From an uncultured Collinsella sp. (GTDB lineage: Bacteria; Actinomycetota; Coriobacteriia; Coriobacteriales; Coriobacteriaceae), in assembly GCA_900549355.1 (NCBI GenBank), contig UROA01000016.1:1-18406 (forward strand): a stretch of 18,406 nucleotides of DNA, in the 5' to 3' direction. This document shows positions 13,414 through 18,406 of the stretch, piece after piece (the first letter of the stretch is position 1; every line of letters begins with the position of its first letter). Position numbers and translations under genes: made by a program. Below the pieces are notes generated by a model. That model was not told where the DNA came from. It saw only the letters and a list, made by a program, of their open reading frames with translations, and ran no database searches.

Positions 13414-14263
13414 GGATTAGCTCCTGGGCCAGGCGGACAAAGTCGGCAACATCAAGCGTCTCGGCGCGCGTGGTGGGTGCGATACCGCAAGCCTCAAAGG
13501 CGGCATCGAGCACGTCCTTGGCAAAGCCGTTGGCGCTCATGGAATTGCGGATGGTCTTGCGACGCTGGGCAAATGCAGCATCAATCACGCGGGCCACAAA
13601 TTCGCGATCGAGTCCTTCGGGCACCACGCCGTCAACACGGTCGATACGCACGACAGCCGAGTCCACGTGCGGCGCCGGCATAAAGCAACGCGGCGGCACC
13701 TCAAAGCGACCCGTCACCTGCGCATACAGGCCGAGCTTTGCCGTATAGCCGCCATAGGTCTTGTTGCCCGGCACTGCGGCAATGCGATCGGCAACCTCCT
13801 TTTGCACCATGACGACGGCACGCTTGAGCGCCGGCATCGTCTGAAAGAACTGCAGGATGATCGTCGCCGCCACGTTATAGGGCAGGTTCGCGACAAACAC
13901 CGTCGGCTCACCGCCCGCAGCCTGCTCAATCTGCTCCGGCGTCACCCTAAGCGCGTCGCCCATGATAAAGCGGAAGTTGGCGTAGTCGGCGGCGTGGGCG
14001 TCGAGCACCGGCTCGAGCTCGGGATCTGCTTCGATCGACGTGACGCACGCCGCTTCCTGCAGCAGCGCAAGCGTCAAAGTACCGCAACCCGGACCCACCT
14101 CGAGTACGCGCTCGTCACCTGCAAGCTCGGCAAGCTCGCAGATACGCTCGATCACATGGTTGTCGATTAGAAAGTTTTGGCCCAGGCGATGCTTGGTCGC
14201 AAGGCCAAACTCCTCCAGCAGCTCCCTAGTTGCCGTGGGGTTTGCCAAAGGCGAAGTTGTCAT
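13403..14263 (-). CDS. rsmA: 16S rRNA dimethyladenosine transferase (RsmA/KsgA)
   Basis: RsmA (286 aa) uses S-adenosylmethionine to dimethylate the two adjacent adenines in the 3' hairpin of 16S rRNA during 30S assembly; loss gives kasugamycin resistance in known bacteria. Motifs are KHRLGQNFLID (24-34), VLEVGPGCGTLTLAL (53-67) for SAM binding, SIEADPEL (77-84) for ribose binding, FIMGDAL (99-105), and the catalytic VANLPYNVA (124-132). The C-terminal domain carries FVARVIDAAFAQRRKTIRNSM. The ATG is preceded by AAGGAGG (14275-14269). It begins after the metG terminator, so it likely starts a new unit with tatD, which overlaps its last 11 nt. Confidence 0.97.
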   Translation of the reverse strand: MTTSPLANPTATRELLEEFGLATKHRLGQNFLIDNHVIERICELAELAGDERVLEVGPGCGTLTLALLQEAACVTSIEADPELEPVLDAHAADYANFRFIMGDALRVTPEQIEQAAGGEPTVFVANLPYNVAATIILQFFQTMPALKRAVVMVQKEVADRIAAVPGNKTYGGYTAKLGLYAQVTGRFEVPPRCFMPAPHVDSAVVRIDRVDGVVPEGLDREFVARVIDAAFAQRRKTIRNSMSANGFAKDVLDAAFEACGIAPTTRAETLDVADFVRLAQELIHDA

Positions 14264-14294
14264 GGTTGCCTCCTTAGCATGATAGCGGCGTCTT

Positions 14295-14331
14295 GAAACA
14301 AAAGGGCATGGACCGTGGCGGCCATGCCCTT
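14295..14331 (-). terminator. Intrinsic terminator after metG
   Basis: AAGGGCATGG and CCATGCCCTT (14302-14311 and 14322-14331 on the plus strand) form a perfect 10-bp stem with a 10-nt loop. On the minus strand the stem runs into TTTTGTTTC. It lies 42 nt beyond the metG stop and 32 nt before the rsmA start, separating the two units. Confidence 0.9.
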
Positions 14332-14373
14332 ACAGCTAAACAGCAAATTGCCGATATGGCGCTCGCGCGGTCT

Positions 14374-15975
14374 CTACGCCAGACGCGGGAACAGCGGATC
14401 GCCCTTCTCGACGGGCTGACCGCCGGCAAGCAGGCCCCAAGTACAAATGCCCTTGAGGTCGTCGCTCGCGGCCTCGCCCTCACAGGACAGGCGGCGCAGG
14501 GCCTCGACAGAAGTCTGGGGCATGAGCGGCATCAGCAGGTGGGCGGCGATGCGGATGGCCTCGAGCAGGTTGTAGATCACAAATGCCAGCTCGTCAGCCT
14601 TGGCCTCGTCCTTGGCAAGCGCCCAGGGCTCGGAGTCCTCGATGTAGTGGTTGGCGGCGTGGATGAGTTCCATGACCTCATCCTTGGCTCCGCCGTAATC
14701 GAGCACGTCCATCTTGGCCATGTAGCGCTCGACCAGGCCATCGGCGATCTTTGCCAGCGGGTTGTCAAACGCGTCGGCAGACGCCGGTTTAGCCGGGGCG
14801 CAGCCGTCAAAGTACTTTGCGCTCATGTTGAGCGAACGCGAAATCAGGTTGCCCCAGCTGTTGGCCAGGTCGGCGTTGTAGACCTGCTCCATGCGCTCGA
14901 AGCTGATGGCGCCGTCGGTGCCGGGGACGACGTCGGTCATAAAGTAGTAGCGATAGCCCTCAACGCCCAGCATGTCGATAACGTCCTGCGGAGCAATAGC
15001 GTTACCGCGGCTCTTGGACATCTTCTCGGCCTTGCCGGTCTCGGCATTGCGCACGGTCAGGAAGCCGTGGGCAAAGACGTGCTCGGGCAGGGCCTCGCCG
15101 ATGGCCATGAGCATGGCGGGCCAAATGACGCAGTGGAAGCGGATGATGTCCTTGCCCACGATGTGGAACTGCGCGGGCCAGCGATAGGCCAGCTCGGCAC
15201 GCGCCTCGTCGGTGTCGACACCGTAGCCGACGGCCGTCATATAGTTGAGCAGCGCATCGAACCACACGTAAGTCACGTGACCCTCGTCAAACGGGACCTG
15301 AATGCCCCAGTCAAAGCTCGTACGGCTCACGGAAAGGTCATTGAGGCCGCCTTCGACAAAGCTGCGCACCTCGTTCATGCGGAACGCGGGCTCAACAAAA
15401 TCGGGGTGCTCGTCATAGAGCTTGAGCAGCTTGTCCTGGAACGCAGAGAGCTTAAAGAAGTAGGACTCCTCCTGCACGCGCTCGAGCGGACGGTGGCAGT
15501 CGGGGCACAGGTGCTGGCCGACGCTGCCGTACTCCTCGTCGCCCTTCTGGACCTGCGTATCGGTAAAGTAGGTCTCGTCGGGCACGCAGTACCAGCCGTC
15601 ATAGCTGCCCTTATACAGGTAGCCGGACTCCTTCATGCGCTCCCACAGATACTGCACGGCGTGATGCTGGCGCGGCTCGGTGGTACGAATGAAGTCGTCG
15701 TTGGAGATCTCGAGCTTGCTCCAAAGCTCCTTGAAGTGCGGAGCCTGGCTGTCGGTCCACTCCTGCGGCGTCATGTTGTGCTTGGCTGCAGCCTCGGCGA
15801 CCTTCTCGCCGTGCTCGTCCATGCCAGTCAGGAACTTGACGTTATAGCCGGCAGAGCGACGATAGCGAGCCTGGACGTCGGCGATGATGGTGGAATAAGC
15901 CGTGCCCAGGTGCGGATCGGCGTTGACGTAGTAGATGGGCGTCGTGATAAAGAACGAAGGCTTGCTTTGATCCAT
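14374..15975 (-). CDS. metG: Methionyl-tRNA synthetase
   Basis: MetRS (533 aa) charges initiator and elongator tRNA-Met. Class I signatures are PIYYVNADPHLGTAYSTI (HIGH-type motif at 22-25, here HLGT) and AEKMSKSRGN (KMSKS at 318-322). GMDEHGEKVAEAA (51-63) is typical of the family. The connective domain has GWYCVPDETYFTD and LCPDCHRPLE, with a CPDC knuckle as in the Bacillus-type single-knuckle enzyme. The anticodon-binding helical domain is complete, but the C-terminal EMAP/Trbp111-like tRNA-binding domain found in longer MetRS is absent. The start at 15975 has CTGGAGG about 8 nt upstream. It is the last gene of the GH5-rsmI-metG series, 69 nt after rsmI; TAGAAT in that gap (16020-16015) could give it an extra promoter, although the -35 is poor. 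Confidence 0.97.
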   Translation of the reverse strand: MDQSKPSFFITTPIYYVNADPHLGTAYSTIIADVQARYRRSAGYNVKFLTGMDEHGEKVAEAAAKHNMTPQEWTDSQAPHFKELWSKLEISNDDFIRTTEPRQHHAVQYLWERMKESGYLYKGSYDGWYCVPDETYFTDTQVQKGDEEYGSVGQHLCPDCHRPLERVQEESYFFKLSAFQDKLLKLYDEHPDFVEPAFRMNEVRSFVEGGLNDLSVSRTSFDWGIQVPFDEGHVTYVWFDALLNYMTAVGYGVDTDEARAELAYRWPAQFHIVGKDIIRFHCVIWPAMLMAIGEALPEHVFAHGFLTVRNAETGKAEKMSKSRGNAIAPQDVIDMLGVEGYRYYFMTDVVPGTDGAISFERMEQVYNADLANSWGNLISRSLNMSAKYFDGCAPAKPASADAFDNPLAKIADGLVERYMAKMDVLDYGGAKDEVMELIHAANHYIEDSEPWALAKDEAKADELAFVIYNLLEAIRIAAHLLMPLMPQTSVEALRRLSCEGEAASDDLKGICTWGLLAGGQPVEKGDPLFPRLA

Positions 15976-16044
15976 GGGGTTTGTCCTCCAGAAAAACGTT
16001 GCATACAGGGGATGATTCTAGCGCAAGGGCTGGATATCCTCCAT

Positions 16045-16923
16045 CTATTGCATATCGAGCACCATGGCATAGACATCGCGCTTGCGGCGCGAGTACTTCT
16101 GCGACAGGCGCTTTGCCACCGCGGAGGCGGGCTCCCCCTCCTCGAGCGCGGCACGGATGTCCTCGCGCAGGGCTTCGTCGGGGTCTACCGCTGCGGCTCC
16201 AACCGGCACGATGCCGGACTCCTCATCCTCGCTCGGCGGCGCGACGACCAGCGCAATCTCACCCTTTACCTCGCCACGGGCGCGCAGCTCCTCGGTTAGC
16301 TGGGCGGCGGATCCACGCAAGACTTCCTCGTGCAGTTTGGTGAGCTCGCGGCAGACGGCAACATCGCGCTGGGGAAAGACCTCGGCCACGGCCTCGAGCG
16401 TCGCGACGATGCGATGTGGAGACTCGTAGAAGATGAGCGCGCCGGGGACGACGGCAAGGCGCTGCAGTCGGCGCACGCGGTCGCCGTGCTTGCGGCCCAA
16501 AAAGCCCTCGAAGAAAAAATGCTCGCAGGAAATGCCGGACGAAACGAGCGCCGTGACGCAAGCAGAGGGGCCGGGAATAACCTCGACAGGCACATCCGCC
16601 TCGCGCGCCGCCTCAACCAAAGCCTGGCCGGGATCAGACACACTCGGCATACCGGCGTCCGAGGCAAAAGCGAGGGTCTCCCCCGCCAGCAGGCGGTCGA
16701 CCAGGCCGGCTGCGCGACTTGCGATCACGTTCTCGTCGCAACGAACGAGCGGCTTGGAGATGCCTAGGTGCATCAGCAACTTTGAGGTCACACGCGTGTC
16801 CTCGCAGCAGATCGCATCGGCGGCGGCAAATGCCTCGCCGACGCGCGGAGACAGATCGCCCAGGTTACCGATGGGCGTACCGACCACATAAAGTTTGCCC
16901 GTGCGGGCGCTGTTTTGCGTCAT
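16045..16923 (-). CDS. rsmI: 16S rRNA 2'-O-methyltransferase RsmI (C1402)
   Basis: RsmI (292 aa) 2'-O-methylates C1402 of 16S rRNA in the decoding centre. It belongs to the tetrapyrrole-methylase-like SAM enzymes: LYVVGTPIGNLGDLSPR (11-27), CCEDTRVTSKLL (39-50), ASDAGMPSVSDPG (87-99), VIPGPSACVTAL (115-126), FFFEGFLGRK (136-145), FYESPHRI, CRELTKLHEE and GEIALVV are all family landmarks. The C-terminus has a basic winged region, AVAKRLSQKYSRRKRDVYAMVLD. The ATG lies 6 nt after the stop of the upstream GH5-like gene and has only a weak Shine-Dalgarno sequence, so translation is probably coupled to it. metG follows 69 nt downstream. A linker rich in Glu, Pro and Val (about 230-250) separates the two parts. 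Confidence 0.95.
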   Translation of the reverse strand: MTQNSARTGKLYVVGTPIGNLGDLSPRVGEAFAAADAICCEDTRVTSKLLMHLGISKPLVRCDENVIASRAAGLVDRLLAGETLAFASDAGMPSVSDPGQALVEAAREADVPVEVIPGPSACVTALVSSGISCEHFFFEGFLGRKHGDRVRRLQRLAVVPGALIFYESPHRIVATLEAVAEVFPQRDVAVCRELTKLHEEVLRGSAAQLTEELRARGEVKGEIALVVAPPSEDEESGIVPVGAAAVDPDEALREDIRAALEEGEPASAVAKRLSQKYSRRKRDVYAMVLDMQ

Positions 16924-16929
16924 ATCAAC

Positions 16930-17991
16930 CTATTCAATCATGCCGCGCTCGAGCGTGCCGAGTGCCGCGCGGGCGTCCCATGCTGCAATACGCTTCTCGG
17001 TCTTCCACGTTTGGAAGAACCAGCCAGCCGCCGGCGCAAACGACGCCAACTGGTTGGCGATAAACACGCGCTCGTAGGCATTGCGGCCCTCGGGCGTAAC
17101 CGACGAGTTGGCGAAGATCGCCGCGCCCGACCATTCGCCCACCAAAACGGGGAACCCAGTTGCGACCGCCTCTTTGAGCTCACGCTTGTTGCGCGAAATC
17201 GCCGTCGTCAGACCGCGCGGGCTCGTGATGTCGAGCGCATACTCGTCGCGGTAATGGTACAGGTGAAGGTCCATGTAGACGTTCTTGTACTTGGCGCCGC
17301 GCATAAAATGCTTCCACTCGCTGGGATGCCCCGACGACGAGAAGACGACGATCTTATCCTTGGGCATATACGAACGGACGAGCTCGTACGCGTCACGATA
17401 GAAGTTGCGCAGGTAGTGCGCCGGAATGCCATCCGTCATGGTAAAGAGGCTCTTGCGTACGCTCATCTGCGGCGTATCCAACAGCTCGATGCCCAGCAGG
17501 CTCTCGGCCTCACCATAGCGATCGGCCAGGCGCTCGAGCACATCGAGTGCAACGTGACGGCCGTTGGTGGACGAATGCCACTCGGCAACAGCCTCCGGCG
17601 TGGTGGGCGAATCGTTGGAATCGCCCTGACCGCCGGGTACAGTCGCCAGATCGAGCAGTACGCGGATGTTGTACTTGGCGGCCCACTCAATAGCGCGATC
17701 GATATAATCGACGACCGAGATGTAGGAAGCGTCGGACTCCTGCGAGCCAAAGGTATACCACGGCACCGGCAGGCGCACGGCGTTGAGACCGATCTGCGCC
17801 ATACGACGAAAATCGTCCTCGCTCACAAACGTCTCGTAATGGCGACGCATGCGCTCGTTATAAGCAGCGGTGCCCATGGCCTCCTGCAGCTCGGCTGCAT
17901 TGGATGCTCCGGTCGCTGCATAGAGCGACGGGGTCACCCAGGGCTCGGGAATAAACCAGCCAGAGAGATTAACGCCGAGAATCCTCTCCAT
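16930..17991 (-). CDS. GH5-like glycosidase with altered catalytic acid/base site
   Basis: A 353-aa cytoplasmic-looking protein without a signal peptide, similar to GH5 exo-beta-1,3-glucanase / BglC-like proteins. GVNLSGWFIPEPWVTPSLY (6-24) matches the RGVNLGGWLVLEPWITPS signature; NAVRLPVPW (70-78), LLDLATVPGGQGDSN, HLYHYRDEY (243-251) and VLVGEWSGA (282-290, nucleophile Glu286) follow in family order. The usual NEP acid/base motif, expected after GIELL, reads LLDTP: the catalytic Glu is Thr173 (codon ACG at 17475-17473). It may therefore be non-hydrolytic or use another residue. The start at 17991 fits the family N-terminus, with a GAAGGGGG-type site just upstream; the frame stays open to 18243, but that stretch crosses repeats. 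It precedes rsmI by 6 nt, an unexpected partner. Fold confidence is high, function low. Confidence 0.75.
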   Translation of the reverse strand: MERILGVNLSGWFIPEPWVTPSLYAATGASNAAELQEAMGTAAYNERMRRHYETFVSEDDFRRMAQIGLNAVRLPVPWYTFGSQESDASYISVVDYIDRAIEWAAKYNIRVLLDLATVPGGQGDSNDSPTTPEAVAEWHSSTNGRHVALDVLERLADRYGEAESLLGIELLDTPQMSVRKSLFTMTDGIPAHYLRNFYRDAYELVRSYMPKDKIVVFSSSGHPSEWKHFMRGAKYKNVYMDLHLYHYRDEYALDITSPRGLTTAISRNKRELKEAVATGFPVLVGEWSGAAIFANSSVTPEGRNAYERVFIANQLASFAPAAGWFFQTWKTEKRIAAWDARAALGTLERGMIE

Positions 17992-18056
17992 CACGGCCCC
18001 CTTCGAATCGCGCAGGCCGAACCTGCATCGTATTGCATAGGAAAAGTATCGTTTTG

Positions 18057-18062
18057 AGTATA
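18057..18062 (-). promoter_or_regulatory. Possible -10 element for the GH5-rsmI-metG unit
   Basis: TATACT on the minus strand, 66 nt upstream of the GH5-like start, differs from TATAAT at one position. The -35 region 17 nt upstream (GGTCGT) is poor, so the call is tentative. GACCG-AA-CGGTC at about 18082-18093 overlaps that -35 region and could be a binding site. Confidence 0.3.
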
Positions 18063-18184
18063 CCCGCGCGTGCGGACAGACGACCGAACGGTCTACAAAG
18101 TGGCGCAAAAGTGGGAGGAATGTCCGGGCGGGCGAGCCCGAGATAGCGCGCCGAGATGCGCACGTGCGCCGGAAGTAGGCGGCC

Positions 18185-18291
18185 GGAAAGCGCATCCCGT
18201 TTTTCGCAAAAGACTGGGATGCATTTTCCGTTCGAGGCCTCAACCGGAAAATGCATCCCGTTCTGAGCGCGGGATCTGGGACGCAGTTTCC
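18185..18291. repeat. Tandem palindromic repeat, four alternating 14-nt arms
   Basis: Four related 14-mers occur in alternating orientation: GGAAAGCGCATCCC (18185-18198), GGGATGCATTTTCC (18216-18229), GGAAAATGCATCCC (18246-18259) and GGGACGCAGTTTCC (18278-18291). Adjacent pairs form two hairpins with 17- and 18-nt loops, joined by a 16-nt spacer. Arms differ at two positions within each hairpin. The layout is that of a BIME-type composite of REP units. The flanks of the 415-base end region (17992-18406) hold no gene I can support: 18062-18184 has a 12-bp palindrome at 18158-18169, and 18292-18406 has a weak 7-bp hairpin (18350-18356 with 18378-18384). Confidence 0.85.
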
Positions 18292-18406
18292 GCCAAAGAC
18301 CGCAAAAGGAAAGCAGGCTTATAGGACAAAATGTGTGTCCCGATAGAACACCCGTTTCCATCCATTAATCCAGCCAGAACGGGTACGGGTCCCTGTGGTG
18401 GAGGTC

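Noticed and set aside
14293..16299. 668-codon open frame on the plus strand opposite metG and part of rsmI
   Set aside because: The sequence beneath is a clear MetRS on the other strand. The frame is an antisense shadow produced by GC-rich third positions; its translation is low-complexity (Val/Gly/His/Leu-rich) and shows no family motif or ribosome site.
17992..18243. 84-codon N-terminal extension of the GH5-like protein
   Set aside because: The extension crosses the putative promoter and the palindromic repeats, is Arg-rich and unlike GH5 proteins; MERILGVNLSGW is the natural N-terminus.
18377..18406. AACGGGTACGGGTCCCTG at the right edge, similar to the hairpin start at 12133
   Set aside because: Only a loose resemblance over about 20 bases and the window ends; not enough to call a repeat.
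1..18406. CRISPR array, prophage, toxin-antitoxin or defence system
   Set aside because: No regularly spaced direct repeats, no transposase, integrase, nuclease-effector or toxin-like genes are visible; all long genes are housekeeping or metabolic families.

Overview
The window is ordinary chromosomal DNA from a GC-rich bacterium. Gene content and codon use point to an actinobacterium of the Coriobacteriia, most like Collinsella or a relative. This placement is from memory of gene order and protein sequence; no search was run. Almost every gene is a recognisable housekeeping or biosynthetic gene, packed in short operons with AGGAGG or GAAAGGA ribosome sites.

Layout. (1) Positions 2-5221, plus strand: a histidine operon hisD(3' end)-hisC-hisB-hisH-hisA-hisF-hisI-hisE, mostly with touching or overlapping genes. 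A stem-loop separates hisB from hisH. (2) 5222-5368: convergent gap with a perfect palindrome and a 67-nt stem-loop repeat. (3) 5369-6280, minus strand: a PHP-family phosphoesterase, the likely histidinol-phosphatase that monofunctional HisB lacks. (4) 6281-6620: divergent gap with a large inverted repeat. (5) 6621-8578, plus: a stand-alone LarC C-terminal domain, a YfcE phosphodiesterase and MazG. (6) 8579-12027, plus: eno, a DivIC/FtsB-like septum protein and a Ppx/GppA phosphatase. The order mazG-eno-ftsB-ppx is an actinobacterial arrangement, here without the DUF501 gene often found before ppx. (7) 12028-12365: a gap with a second copy of the 67-nt repeat and a cluster of hairpins, one resembling a tRNA T-arm. 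(8) 12366-18000, minus: two units, rsmA-tatD followed by tRNA-Leu(CAG), and a GH5-like protein-rsmI-metG. (9) 18001-18406: gap with four alternating copies of a GGAAAATGCATCCC-type arm.

How the genes work together. HisE, HisI, HisA, HisH/HisF, HisB, HisC, the PHP phosphatase and HisD cover every histidine step after HisG; hisG is not in the window and may lie upstream. rsmA, rsmI, metG and tRNA-Leu all serve translation. MazG, YfcE and Ppx/GppA hydrolyse nucleotides, phosphodiesters and polyphosphate or (p)ppGpp.

I did not find a defence system, prophage, CRISPR array or biosynthetic cluster. The best leads are the GH5-like protein whose expected catalytic acid/base Glu is Thr, the orphan LarC domain, several families of stem-loop repeats, a direct repeat flanking the putative eno promoter, and a possibly structured region around 12200-12330.
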